A stretch of 32,391 bases of DNA from SAR202 cluster bacterium bin90 (GTDB lineage Bacteria > Chloroflexota > Dehalococcoidia > Lucifugimonadales > JADFKI01). The stretch's first letter is position 1. The number at the start of each line of letters is the position of its first letter. The notes below the pieces were generated by a model. It was not told the origin of the DNA. It did not search any database and saw only the letters and a program-made list of their open reading frames with translations. The DNA lies in contig MPND01000040.1 of NCBI GenBank assembly GCA_002238855.1, positions 1 through 32,391 of the forward strand, given 5' to 3'. Positions 8,598 to 17,917 of the stretch are shown here, piece after piece. A program made the position numbers and the translations under genes.

Positions 8598-9749
8598 TTA
8601 GAGCAGCAAATTCCTATTCTGCAAAGGTAAGCGACTAAGGCTATCTGAGCCACAGTGACGTAGTTGCAGGCTCCCGTCACCTAACGCTCGAAGAATTGTT
8701 TCGCATGCTGTACTGGATGGTCCCTTGCCCTGCCCGATTGGCGATTACCACAGGACCGGTTGCGTAGAGATGGAATCGCTGAAGCCAATAGTGCATCAAA
8801 ATCTCGCCAGATTTGAGCCAGCCCACAGCATTCCGAAAACATGACGCCGACCGGATGTGCCTTATTCTGTAAACCGAGGACTGCACCTGATTGAAGGGTC
8901 GGAACTTCGTAGAAGCCATTTTCATTCTTTCTGGCCTGGATAAGATTAATCTCAAGACGAATCATATCCGAATGTTCGTTTGTTCAATCAAAAGTTCCTT
9001 GATGCCCGAGATCTCGTTGCATTCGTGTCAGTACTTGTCACTGACACTGCAGAATTAGATACTTCTGCCATTGACCGCTTCAGGGGCAGCGAACCCTTAC
9101 CCGAGGCATCTTTGGCCTTAGCGGTCGTTTTTGGATTGGGACTCCTAGGATTTATGCGATATGAGCGTTCGGGCCCGCACAAGTAGTTGCTCACAGATCG
9201 CCCCAAATTCTCAAGAATAGCCGAAGAATCTCCTCAGGTCGTCCAAGGACTTATGGTTAACAGAGAGTCATTCAAGTACAATCCTAACCCACTGACAATG
9301 TGCCACTCTGGCTTTGATAGCAAGGCTAGTTCGGCTAGGGGCTCATGGAGGTGATGGATAGCGATAGCCTGCTCAGCTACGTGTTCCGACTTAGCGCTGC
9401 GGTCCTAGAGGACGCTGCCACGAACGCCTTGTTTAGCATCCTGGTCCGATCTGGCAATTGGACCAGAATGGTACTATAGAGTCCTTTGGCTTTCGGCTTC
9501 GCTTGTGGGCCAAACGATGTTCCAGCCAGAAGTAATCACGCGGACAGGCTGACTCATGCATGGCTATTGTGGACCAAAAACATCAGCTGAAGCAATGATG
9601 AATTCGCAAAGTGAGTGTTCCCTGCTTGCAGCGAGCGACGACTACCTCAAATGTCGGAAATTGAAGGACTACACAGGAAACACAGCTCTCCTGGTAATGG
9701 GGGTAAATCCGGTGAAATGCCTTCCTCCATCTCAATGTGAAGGACTGAT
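8598..9749. other. 1.15-kb stretch without a convincing gene; several weak small frames
   Basis: No motif-bearing gene occurs here. On the minus strand, 8677-8965, a frame starting MIRLEINLIQARKNENGFYE reads in a protein-like way and then seems to continue in a second frame (ILMHYWLQRFHLYATGPVV), as in a frameshifted gene remnant. On the + strand, 8980-9186 encodes 68 residues ending in a hydrophobic segment (LALAVVFGLGLLGFM) and a basic tail. A 44-codon frame (9345-9479) is acidic at its N-terminus. The frame 9556-9753 is listed separately. None has a good ribosome site, and I would not annotate any as a firm gene. Confidence 0.4.
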
Positions 9750-9753
9750 ATGA
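9556..9753 (+). CDS. hypothetical small protein overlapping the helicase-nuclease start (ATGA)
   Basis: A 65-codon frame whose TGA overlaps the ATG of the following large gene by 4 nt (ATGA at 9750-9753), which in bacteria often marks translational coupling. The peptide is Cys- and Ser-rich with no recognised motif; an internal start at MMNSQSECS would give about 52 residues. No strong ribosome site precedes the ATG at 9556. If real, it would be the leader gene of the four-gene operon. The overlap could also be chance, because the next gene has its own site (GAAGGA, 9739-9744). Confidence 0.25.
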   Translation: MHGYCGPKTSAEAMMNSQSECSLLAASDDYLKCRKLKDYTGNTALLVMGVNPVKCLPPSQCEGLI

Positions 9754-12608
9754 CAGTCGCACAGGCCATCCTGTCAGAATATCCCAACTTAAGCCCTGCG
9801 CAACGCGCCATAGTTGGCCATTACGACGGGCCGTTGCTTGTAGTGGCTGGTCCGGGTTCTGGAAAAACCCACAGCATTGTCCTCAGGGCGCTCAACTTGT
9901 TGCTGCACGAGAAAGCTCTGCCACGGCAAGTCGTATTATGCACGTTTACAGAGAAAGCGGCTTTCGAGATGCGAGATCGGCTTTCGGCCGCGGCCCAGAA
10001 AGTGAATTATGCCGGAGACTTGTCCGAGCTATCTGTCTCGACGATCCACGGACTGTGCAATGACATCCTCACTTCGCACCGTCACAGAACACGACTGGGT
10101 AACAACTACGAGATACTTGACGACCTCACTCAGTTGCTGTTCATCTTCGAGCACTTTGACGAAATCGTTGGGACGGGTCAGGATGGCTTCTACTTAGGTA
10201 AGTGGAAGACGCGTTGGACAGCCATCCAAGGCGTGCGAAATTACTTCAACAAAATGTCTGAGGAGTTGGTGGAGCCTGGCAGGCTTGAGGAATCCGACAA
10301 TGCCTTCCTACGGCAGTTGGTTCGGTCTTATCTTGTCTATCGACGCATCATGGAAGAGAACAATTTTGTCGATTTCGCACACCTCCAAACGACGGTGCAC
10401 GAATTGTTGATGGATCCCATGAATAGGCTGGCCGTCGCAGACGACATTCGCTACGTATTGGTGGACGAGTACCAGGACACAAACTACGTTCAAGAACAGC
10501 TACTTCTCAAACTCACGGAAAACCATCGGAATCTGTGCGTGGTTGGCGACGAAGACCAAAGCCTATACCGATTTCGTGGTGCAACGGTTCGCAATATACT
10601 GGAGTTCCCACAGCGTGTGGACAATTGCGATGTCATCAAATTAACCACGAACTACCGATCTCATAGAGATATAACTCGCCGCTACGACAAGTGGATGGCC
10701 TCCGCGGACTGGTCCAACCAGCACGGTGTCTCTTTCCGCTATGACAAGGTTATTGAGCCGAATGCCGAGGTGAACTACCCGAGCTATCCGGCTGTGTTTG
10801 CAATCTGGGGAAATGACCGAAACGACGAAGCTCGTCGATTTGCCAACTTGGTGGAGCATTTAAAGCAGAATGAGGTGATTACGGACTACAGTCAGGTTGC
10901 ACTCCTGCTGCACAGCGTGCGCCAAGAGCATAGTGGGTCATACATTAAGGCCCTTGAGGAACGGGCTATCAAAGCGTTCTGCCCTCGTGCTCGCGCCTTC
11001 TTCGACCATGAGGAAATCCGTGACATGGTGGCATGTCTCGCCATGATCTTCGGATGGCATGGAACCGGACGAGAGAATGTGTCGGGTGCAACGGCCGCTC
11101 TGGCCAACTATGTTGACAATGCAATAGTATCAATCGCCAAGCGCTTCAAGCAGAACGGTCCGCTTTCCGACATGCTACGCGGATTGGTCGTCGAAATCGC
11201 TGGCGTCGAAGAGGGGCAGGCATTGGATTCTAGGCCTGCAGATTTCTTCTATCGGCTCTTGTCGGTGGAGCCTTTCCTCAGCGCGGTGACCAACGAGAAT
11301 GCTGCCCGCAACCTGGCGGTTCTCTCTCAACTCCTCAACACCTTCCAGAGGTACTACCGTTACACAGTGGTCACTCATCGAAATCGCGAGTTTCTTCGAC
11401 TACACCTGTTTAACAGCTTCTTGCGCCTACTCTACGATGGCGGCATTAACGAGTACGAAGACCCCGATCAGCCATTTCCTAAGGGTCACGTTCAAATAAT
11501 GACAATCCACCAAGCCAAGGGATTGGAGTTCCCTGTGGTTATAGTCGGTTCGCTCTCGACACAACTATCGAGCCCGAAGCAGATTGACCGGGATTTAGGC
11601 CCATTCTACAACCGCCCTCCTTTTGAGCCGGAGACCCGCATTACCAATTTTGATCGTATGCGACTCTACTATGTCGCTTTCTCGCGACCACAAGATGTAC
11701 TGGTGCTGACTGCGCACGAACCTCCTAAGGAACACTTTGCACCCATTTGGCAAGGCTTGCCTCAGTGGCCGTATGTTGAAAAGAACTCTCTTGATGTGCA
11801 GCGATTTCAGCTACAGGAACGAATGCCGGTCAAGAAAAGCTACAGTTTCACTGGGGACCTAAAGATTTACGAGACCTGTCCTCGCCAGTACCAGTTCTTC
11901 CGAGAGTACGATTTCACGCCATCGCGGTCGGCTGTCATTTTCTTTGGACTACTCGTGCATCAAACTATAGAGGAGATTCATCGAATCGTCATAGACGGTC
12001 ACCTTCATTCGCTTAATGAAACTCTCATCCGTGAGCTATTTGAACAAACATTCCGATTTCTATGCCTAAGTGACGTCAGACAGATAGGAGATGCGGCAAA
12101 GAAAGCGGCTTTCAAGCAGGTTATGGACTACTTCAATCAAAATCAGAGCGAGATGCAGCGGGTCATTCAAACTGAAGTTGACGTGTCATTGGAGAAGGAC
12201 GACTACATCCTTATTGGCAAGGTAGACCTCTTACTTGGGGGTGATGGTAAACTGGAACTTCTGGACTTCAAAACATCACCTCGACCCACGGGAAGTCCTG
12301 AACTCATCACGGCTTATGAACGACAGCTATGCACCTACGCCCACATTCTTGAAAAACGATATGGGCGGCAGGTCGATCGAATGCTCCTGTACTGGACTTC
12401 TGAACCTTGCAAGGAAGATGCACTGATGGTAGTGCCGTACGACCCGTCTCATGTCGACGAAGCAGGTCGACACTTCGACAAAGTCGTCGAGCTCATACAA
12501 TTAGAAGAATTTTCCATCAAGGAGCCCCCTGAACCCAGTATCTGTAAGGAGTGCGACCTCCGTGTTCTATGTCATGCTGAAGGCGTTGTCGCCAACCTGG
12601 AGGACTAA
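9750..12608 (+). CDS. UvrD-like helicase with C-terminal RecB/AddB-type iron-sulfur nuclease domain
   Basis: A 952-residue SF1A helicase fused to a nuclease. Helicase motifs: GPGSGKTH (K39), CTFTEKAAFEMRDR, STIHGLC, VDEYQDTN (D239), VVGDEDQSLYRFRGA, TTNYRSHRDI, IMTIHQAKGLEFPVVIVG and RMRLYYVAFSRP. C-terminal PD-(D/E)XK nuclease of the RecB/AddB/Cas4 type: GKVD (D826) and LDFKT (D839, K841), with four Cys (C710, C932, C935, C941) spaced as in the 4Fe-4S staple of AddB and Cas4. The predicted activity is ATP-driven 3'-5' translocation with DNA cleavage. It is first in a four-gene + strand operon with an ATPase, a methyltransferase and a Res-like protein. It has GAAGGA 5 nt before the ATG and ends 2 nt before the next start. 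No AddA/AddB partner is present, so it is a single-chain enzyme rather than a housekeeping recombination nuclease. Confidence 0.93.
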   Translation: MTVAQAILSEYPNLSPAQRAIVGHYDGPLLVVAGPGSGKTHSIVLRALNLLLHEKALPRQVVLCTFTEKAAFEMRDRLSAAAQKVNYAGDLSELSVSTIHGLCNDILTSHRHRTRLGNNYEILDDLTQLLFIFEHFDEIVGTGQDGFYLGKWKTRWTAIQGVRNYFNKMSEELVEPGRLEESDNAFLRQLVRSYLVYRRIMEENNFVDFAHLQTTVHELLMDPMNRLAVADDIRYVLVDEYQDTNYVQEQLLLKLTENHRNLCVVGDEDQSLYRFRGATVRNILEFPQRVDNCDVIKLTTNYRSHRDITRRYDKWMASADWSNQHGVSFRYDKVIEPNAEVNYPSYPAVFAIWGNDRNDEARRFANLVEHLKQNEVITDYSQVALLLHSVRQEHSGSYIKALEERAIKAFCPRARAFFDHEEIRDMVACLAMIFGWHGTGRENVSGATAALANYVDNAIVSIAKRFKQNGPLSDMLRGLVVEIAGVEEGQALDSRPADFFYRLLSVEPFLSAVTNENAARNLAVLSQLLNTFQRYYRYTVVTHRNREFLRLHLFNSFLRLLYDGGINEYEDPDQPFPKGHVQIMTIHQAKGLEFPVVIVGSLSTQLSSPKQIDRDLGPFYNRPPFEPETRITNFDRMRLYYVAFSRPQDVLVLTAHEPPKEHFAPIWQGLPQWPYVEKNSLDVQRFQLQERMPVKKSYSFTGDLKIYETCPRQYQFFREYDFTPSRSAVIFFGLLVHQTIEEIHRIVIDGHLHSLNETLIRELFEQTFRFLCLSDVRQIGDAAKKAAFKQVMDYFNQNQSEMQRVIQTEVDVSLEKDDYILIGKVDLLLGGDGKLELLDFKTSPRPTGSPELITAYERQLCTYAHILEKRYGRQVDRMLLYWTSEPCKEDALMVVPYDPSHVDEAGRHFDKVVELIQLEEFSIKEPPEPSICKECDLRVLCHAEGVVANLED

Positions 12609-12610
12609 TA

Positions 12611-15600
12611 GTGCCGTCCGATTATGAAACCATTCGAGCAGAGAACAAATTACGCTACGGCACGGATATTGGGCGCATTGGCCACATGCTTCTCGCTAAC
12701 CGTTACGATGATCGAACTCACTTTATCTTTGAGCTTCTCCAGAATGCCGAGGATGCTATGGCAAGACGAGAAGAATGGAAGGGGGAGCGTGCAGTTGAAT
12801 TCTCACTCTTGCCCGACGCCCTCAATGTAACCCACTTCGGCAAACCGTTCGATGAGGATGATGTCCGCGGGATATGCGGGATTGGCCAGAGTACTAAAGA
12901 CCTGACGGATATCGGTAGATTCGGAATCGGCTTCAAGTCAGTCTACGCCTTTACCGACAGTCCGGAGATACACTCTGGCAGAGAACACTTCGCTATAGAC
13001 TCGTTCGTATGGCCACGAGCGATTGCGGGCGGCCCTCTTCCAGATGGGAGGACAGAAATTCGCCTACCGCTTCGCAAGGACGATCCCGGAGCAGTATCAC
13101 AGATCCAAATGGGGCTGAAGCATCTCGGTCCAAGGACGCTTCTCTTCCTGAGGGAAATTGATGAAATTTCATGGTCTATCAATGGGGAACCAACGGGCAT
13201 GTACCTGCGCGAGAGGTCCAATGATCTCGACAGTAGAGTTAGCGAAGTGATGGTAATCGGCCAGGATAAAGCGAAGGACGAGGACGAAGAAGAACACTGG
13301 CTCATCTTCTCCCGCCCGGTTTCCAACGACGAAAGTGACAAGGGCTTCGTGGAAATCGCATTCTCTTTGGAGCAGAGCGAGGGTAGTGAGAATTGGTCGG
13401 TCAGACGGATAACGGACTCTCCTCTCGTTGTTTTCTTTCCGACGGTTCTTTCAACAAACCTCGGATTCTTGCTTCAGGGCCCTTATCGCACAACGCCGAG
13501 TCGTGATAATGTTCCCGTGGGCGACCCCTGGAACAAATATCTTGTCCAAGAAACTTCCACTCTGCTAATTGATGCCTTGCGGGAACTAAGGAGTCTCGGC
13601 CTATTAGACGTGTCCGCCCTACGAAGCCTACCTCTGGACTCCTCTCGATTCGTTGAGGGTAGCAGATTCGCTCCCCTATTCTCCTCGGTTCGGAACGCCT
13701 TGATGAAGGAATTTCTGCTCCCTAGTTACAAAGCCGGATTTGTAACTGGACTGAATGCCAAGATAGCTCGTACCCAAGACTTGCGCGATCTCATCGGAAC
13801 AAAGCAGCTAGTTGAGCTCTTTCAGTCTGACGATGAACTCGCATGGCTGAGCGAAGAAATCACAATTGACCGAACCCCAGACCTTAAAATGTACTTGACG
13901 GAGGAACTTGATATAGACGAGATCACCCCCGAGTGGTTGGTGCCCAAGTTGACGGAACCTTTCCTGGAAGCGCAACCAGACGAGTGGATCGAGCGCCTAT
14001 ACTCCTTTTTGAACGGGCAGGGCGCACTTTTGCGGAGGCTGAGAACTATGCCCCTGATTAGGCTCGAGGATGGTTCCCACGTTGTAGCTCACAACGGACA
14101 TCAGCCTCAAGCCTTCCTACCTTTTGATGGTCGCACGGGTTTTCCTACTGTTCGTAACAGTGTTTGTAGTTCGGAACACGCCTTGGCGTTCCTCAAGACC
14201 CTTGGGTTGAGCCCACCTGATCCTGTGGACGATGTAATCTCCAATGTGCTTCCAAAGTACGATCAGGAGCAGGTTGACATCTCTGACCCCGACTACGACT
14301 CGGACATTAAGCGCATCCTCTCAGCGTTCGGTACTGACTCGACAGCGCAGCGTCAGAAGCTGTCGTCCGCCCTTGAAGAGGTTAGGTTTGTGAGGGCTGT
14401 GGATTCAGGCAGCGGATACCATCAATTTGTCCGTCCAGTTGACACATACCAGGCAACTCAACGACTCAAGCAACTGTTCGCGACTGTACCGGGCGTTCTG
14501 ATCGTTGATGACTCAAAGAGCTACCTGCGTGGTGAGCGCGTTCGTGCTCTTCTGGAAGCGGCGGGTAGCCCACTGTACTTACTTCCCAATGATACAAAGT
14601 CAACACTCACTTCGGCTGATAAAAAGGAACTCAGGAGGGCGGCCGGAACTGAGGAAATTACGTATGAAATACAAGCGAGCGACAGTGAACTTAGAGGTCT
14701 CGAACCACTTTTGGAGACGCTTCGTAACTTACCACAGGATGAAGCGATCACTAGGGCGGGCCTCCTCTGGGAGGCATTGTGCGATGTTGAGGATAGGCGT
14801 GGGGCTGGGGCATTCCTAGGTCTATATCGTTGGATGCGGTTTACTGTGCGCAGGACTCGTTTCGATGCATCTTTCGTTAGATTGCTTAATGATACTCTCT
14901 GGGTTCCGGGTGAGAATGGTCAGTTACGGCGCCCCAGCGATGTCCTGTTTGAAAGTACAGGGTGGGAGACTAACCCTTTCCTCCAGTCGAAGATCCACTT
15001 CAAGTCGCCAGTGATCGATGAACTCGCTCGCGAAGCAGGCATCGAGCCAGGTGTACTCACTCTTCTTGCCCAGCATGGTTTGACCAGCGTCGAAGAACTC
15101 ACTGCTCAACTGTTTCAAGCAGGCATAATGAGAGAGGATGACGGTGCTGAGAACATATCAGGCGTAGAAGAAGCCATTAACGAGTTACTAGGTGGCCTAC
15201 CTGACCCAACGGCCCCGGTATCTGAGCCATCAGAACCTGTGGGCAAATCTAACTCTGGTGGCAGCGGCTCCAACGGAGGAGCAGGTAAGGGTGACGATAC
15301 GGGTGTGGCAAACGATGGCTCCCCCAATACGACCCAACAGAGCGCACATGTAGGAGGTAGGCAAACTTTCGAATCCTATGTTTCGCTGGATCTAACGGAC
15401 GAGGAGGAGACTGACCCGGACGGTTTGTCGCAACAAGAACGGATCAAACTTGAAGAGAGTGCGATTGAGCTGATCATCAAGGCGGAACCGGAACTTAGTC
15501 GTACACCCACGAACAATCCGGGATTTGACCTAACGGAGAAAGGTTCTGAAGATCAACCTCTCAGATGGATAGAAGTCAAGGCGATGAAGGGAACATTAAA

Positions 15601-15793
15601 GGACCGCCCTGTCGGGCTATCCCGAACCCAGTTCGAGTGTGCACAGGAACACGGACATGCCTTCTGGCTCTATGTTGTAGAGAATGCAGGATTCCCTGAA
15701 GTGGCGCGTGTGGTAAAGATTCAAGATCCTGCCGGTAAGTCGAAGACTTTTAACTTCGACCAAGGTTGGCTTTTGGTTGCAGAAGGGATATAA
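12611..15793 (+). CDS. sacsin-like GHKL ATPase with C-terminal DUF3883 nuclease-like domain
   Basis: The 1060-residue protein starts with a histidine-kinase/Hsp90-type ATPase fold as in sacsin: N-box FELLQNAEDA (N45), HFGKPFDEDD, GICGIGQSTK (87-96) and the lid motif GRFGIGFKS (102-110). A long helical middle of about 750 residues without recognisable motifs follows, then a low-complexity linker rich in Gly, Ser and Asn (about 870-920). The C-terminus is a DUF3883 domain: GFDL (D973) and WIEVKA (E988, K990), arranged like a PD-(D/E)XK site. Translation starts at GTG with GGAGGA 6 nt upstream inside the preceding gene, so the two are probably translationally coupled. Such proteins recur in helicase-methylase defence loci and are thought to switch effector complexes by ATP-dependent dimerisation; the mechanism here is inferred. 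The domain calls are solid. Confidence 0.9.
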   Translation: MPSDYETIRAENKLRYGTDIGRIGHMLLANRYDDRTHFIFELLQNAEDAMARREEWKGERAVEFSLLPDALNVTHFGKPFDEDDVRGICGIGQSTKDLTDIGRFGIGFKSVYAFTDSPEIHSGREHFAIDSFVWPRAIAGGPLPDGRTEIRLPLRKDDPGAVSQIQMGLKHLGPRTLLFLREIDEISWSINGEPTGMYLRERSNDLDSRVSEVMVIGQDKAKDEDEEEHWLIFSRPVSNDESDKGFVEIAFSLEQSEGSENWSVRRITDSPLVVFFPTVLSTNLGFLLQGPYRTTPSRDNVPVGDPWNKYLVQETSTLLIDALRELRSLGLLDVSALRSLPLDSSRFVEGSRFAPLFSSVRNALMKEFLLPSYKAGFVTGLNAKIARTQDLRDLIGTKQLVELFQSDDELAWLSEEITIDRTPDLKMYLTEELDIDEITPEWLVPKLTEPFLEAQPDEWIERLYSFLNGQGALLRRLRTMPLIRLEDGSHVVAHNGHQPQAFLPFDGRTGFPTVRNSVCSSEHALAFLKTLGLSPPDPVDDVISNVLPKYDQEQVDISDPDYDSDIKRILSAFGTDSTAQRQKLSSALEEVRFVRAVDSGSGYHQFVRPVDTYQATQRLKQLFATVPGVLIVDDSKSYLRGERVRALLEAAGSPLYLLPNDTKSTLTSADKKELRRAAGTEEITYEIQASDSELRGLEPLLETLRNLPQDEAITRAGLLWEALCDVEDRRGAGAFLGLYRWMRFTVRRTRFDASFVRLLNDTLWVPGENGQLRRPSDVLFESTGWETNPFLQSKIHFKSPVIDELAREAGIEPGVLTLLAQHGLTSVEELTAQLFQAGIMREDDGAENISGVEEAINELLGGLPDPTAPVSEPSEPVGKSNSGGSGSNGGAGKGDDTGVANDGSPNTTQQSAHVGGRQTFESYVSLDLTDEEETDPDGLSQQERIKLEESAIELIIKAEPELSRTPTNNPGFDLTEKGSEDQPLRWIEVKAMKGTLKDRPVGLSRTQFECAQEHGHAFWLYVVENAGFPEVARVVKIQDPAGKSKTFNFDQGWLLVAEGI

Positions 15794-15838
15794 ACGCCCA
15801 CAGCAGAGTATCAAATCTGGCCTAAAAGGAAGAATCAC

Positions 15839-17914
15839 ATGACGAAGGCAGATGTCACCAAGGCCGAACTGGTATGGCCTGGCAAGTACAACGAGGACGG
15901 CACATTGAAGGATGTGCCTCGTGCAACCCTGCCCTTCCAGGTCATTGAGACCGTGGGGGAGAGTCGCGCAACTCGTGAAGCTAGAATAAGTGGGGTACAG
16001 ACATCTCTCTTTGACGTATATGAAGGCAGAGAGGGAGACACTTTCGAGCAGGGATGGAAGAACAAGCTCATTTGGGGCGACAACTTGCTGGTCATGGGAT
16101 CGCTTCTTGAGCGATTCGCCGGAAGAGTGGACCTGATCTATCTGGACCCACCATTCGCAACGGGCGCAGATTTTTCGTTCATGGCAGAATTGGGTGAGGA
16201 CGGAGGCGAGTTAGTCAAACAGCAGTCGATTATCGAGGAAAAGGCCTACCGCGATACTTGGTCTGCCGGGATTGACTCTTACCTTGATATGATTGCAAGT
16301 CGACTCCGTCTAATGCACGAGCTTCTCTCTCCCAAAGGCAGTCTCTATTTCCACATCGACCCTAATCTCGCTCCGCAAGTTCGGCTGATCCTAAATGAGA
16401 TATTCGGCAGCGGTGCATTTGTTAATGAGATTGTCTGGAAGCGACAGTCCGCAAAGAGTGGATCGTTCCAAGGAATCGGGCAATATGGACGAATACATGA
16501 GCACCTGTTGTTCTACACGAAATCGGACACCTGGATTTGGAATCAGCAGTACGCTGAATACACAGACGACTATAAGGACACATGGTACAAGCATAGGGAA
16601 GAATCAGGACGTCGCTTCCGGCTGAGCGACCTGACCGCTCCTGGGACGAGAAGAGGAGCCTCCGGAGGCTCGATTACGGTTGGTGGAGAAAGCGTACGCC
16701 CATCGTCAGGCCGCCATTGGGCTTTGGGACTCCAGGAAGGCGAAACGGTCCAAAGCGCGATGGACCGCCTGATTAACGAAGGTCGCATACTTCACGAGCC
16801 TGGCCGAATGCCGGCGTATAAGCGCTTCTTGGATGAGATGCCTGGGGTGATGTTGCAGGACATCTGGACTGATGTCCCCCCGGTGGCGGCAAGGGGAGTT
16901 GAACGACTCAACTACCCTACTCAAAAGCCGGAGCTTTTGCTTGAACGGATAGTAAAGACATCCTCAGATGACGAGTCAATCGTGGCGGACTTCTTTTGCG
17001 GGTCAGGTACGACACTAGGGGTCGCTGAGAAGCTTGGACGCCGATGGATCGGCTGCGATCTTGGTAGATGGGCAATTCATGTGACTCGCAAGCGCCTTCT
17101 TGAAATTGAGGCCTGCCGGCCATTTGAAGTCCTCAATCTCGGAAAGTACGAGCGACATTATTGGCAAGGAGTCACTTTCGGCGATGGAGGCAGTGGCACT
17201 CTATCTGAGCAAGCGTTCTATGACTACCTGGCTTTTATCCTAAGGCTGTATGGCGCGCAGCCAGTTGCAGGTATGGCTCACTTGCATGGCAAGAAAGGTA
17301 AGGCTTTGGTTCACATTGGATCTGTCGATGCGCCTGTCACCATAGATGAAATAAACGATGCGATTGATGAATGTGTCCAAGTCAGGCAAGGAGAGGTTCA
17401 CGTCTTGGGTTGGGAGTGGGAGATGGGTCTTGCCGGGCCGAATCGCGATGTTCGCAGAGGCAGCCTGATGCATGAAATTGCACGCGATAAAGGCGTAAAA
17501 CTCATACTTCTGCAGATTCCACGCGAGGTGATGGAGCAGCAGGCTCCCGATTCGGAAGACATCCACTTCTTTGAGCTCGCCTACCTGGAAGCCGAAGTCA
17601 AGAAGCCCAAGAGACAGACAGTACAGGTTGCCCTCACTGACTTTGTTATTCCGAACTCCGAGCTTTTGCCAGAGGAAGTGAGTCCGAGAGTTGTACAATG
17701 GTCAGACTACATAGACTATTGGGCTGTAGATTGGGACTTCCGGAGTGACACTTTCATGCAGGGCTGGGTCTCATACCGAACGCGAAGGGCCCGTCAGCTG
17801 TCTCTAGTCTCCGACCTACATAGCTACGACCAGCCAGGACGCTATCGCATCCTCCTAAAGGTCGTCGATGTCTTCGGCAATGATACGTCGCAGGCTTTTG
17901 ACGTGGAGGTGTAG
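15839..17914 (+). CDS. beta-class DNA (adenine-N6) methyltransferase, type III Mod-like
   Basis: The 691-residue protein has the order of motifs typical of beta-class amino-methyltransferases: catalytic DPPF at 103-106 (DLIYLDPPFATGADFS) comes before the SAM-binding motif FCGSGTT at 386-392. The target recognition region lies between them. Around residues 455-600 there is an alpha/beta segment (VTIDEINDAIDECVQ, VKLILLQIPREVM), and the end looks like a beta-sandwich (GRYRILLKVVDVFGND). The likely reaction is N6-adenine methylation that marks host DNA. A good ribosome site (AGGA, 15827-15830) lies 8 nt before the ATG. The next gene, Res-like, starts 3 nt after the stop, matching mod-res order in type III restriction loci. 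Base specificity cannot be read from sequence. Confidence 0.92.
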   Translation: MTKADVTKAELVWPGKYNEDGTLKDVPRATLPFQVIETVGESRATREARISGVQTSLFDVYEGREGDTFEQGWKNKLIWGDNLLVMGSLLERFAGRVDLIYLDPPFATGADFSFMAELGEDGGELVKQQSIIEEKAYRDTWSAGIDSYLDMIASRLRLMHELLSPKGSLYFHIDPNLAPQVRLILNEIFGSGAFVNEIVWKRQSAKSGSFQGIGQYGRIHEHLLFYTKSDTWIWNQQYAEYTDDYKDTWYKHREESGRRFRLSDLTAPGTRRGASGGSITVGGESVRPSSGRHWALGLQEGETVQSAMDRLINEGRILHEPGRMPAYKRFLDEMPGVMLQDIWTDVPPVAARGVERLNYPTQKPELLLERIVKTSSDDESIVADFFCGSGTTLGVAEKLGRRWIGCDLGRWAIHVTRKRLLEIEACRPFEVLNLGKYERHYWQGVTFGDGGSGTLSEQAFYDYLAFILRLYGAQPVAGMAHLHGKKGKALVHIGSVDAPVTIDEINDAIDECVQVRQGEVHVLGWEWEMGLAGPNRDVRRGSLMHEIARDKGVKLILLQIPREVMEQQAPDSEDIHFFELAYLEAEVKKPKRQTVQVALTDFVIPNSELLPEEVSPRVVQWSDYIDYWAVDWDFRSDTFMQGWVSYRTRRARQLSLVSDLHSYDQPGRYRILLKVVDVFGNDTSQAFDVEV

Positions 17915-17917
17915 CCC

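Noticed and set aside
8980..9186. 68-residue + frame ending in a hydrophobic segment and basic tail, reminiscent of a PEP-CTERM sorting signal
   Set aside because: The motif is PEA rather than PEP, there is no signal peptide or ribosome site, and no sorting machinery is in the window.
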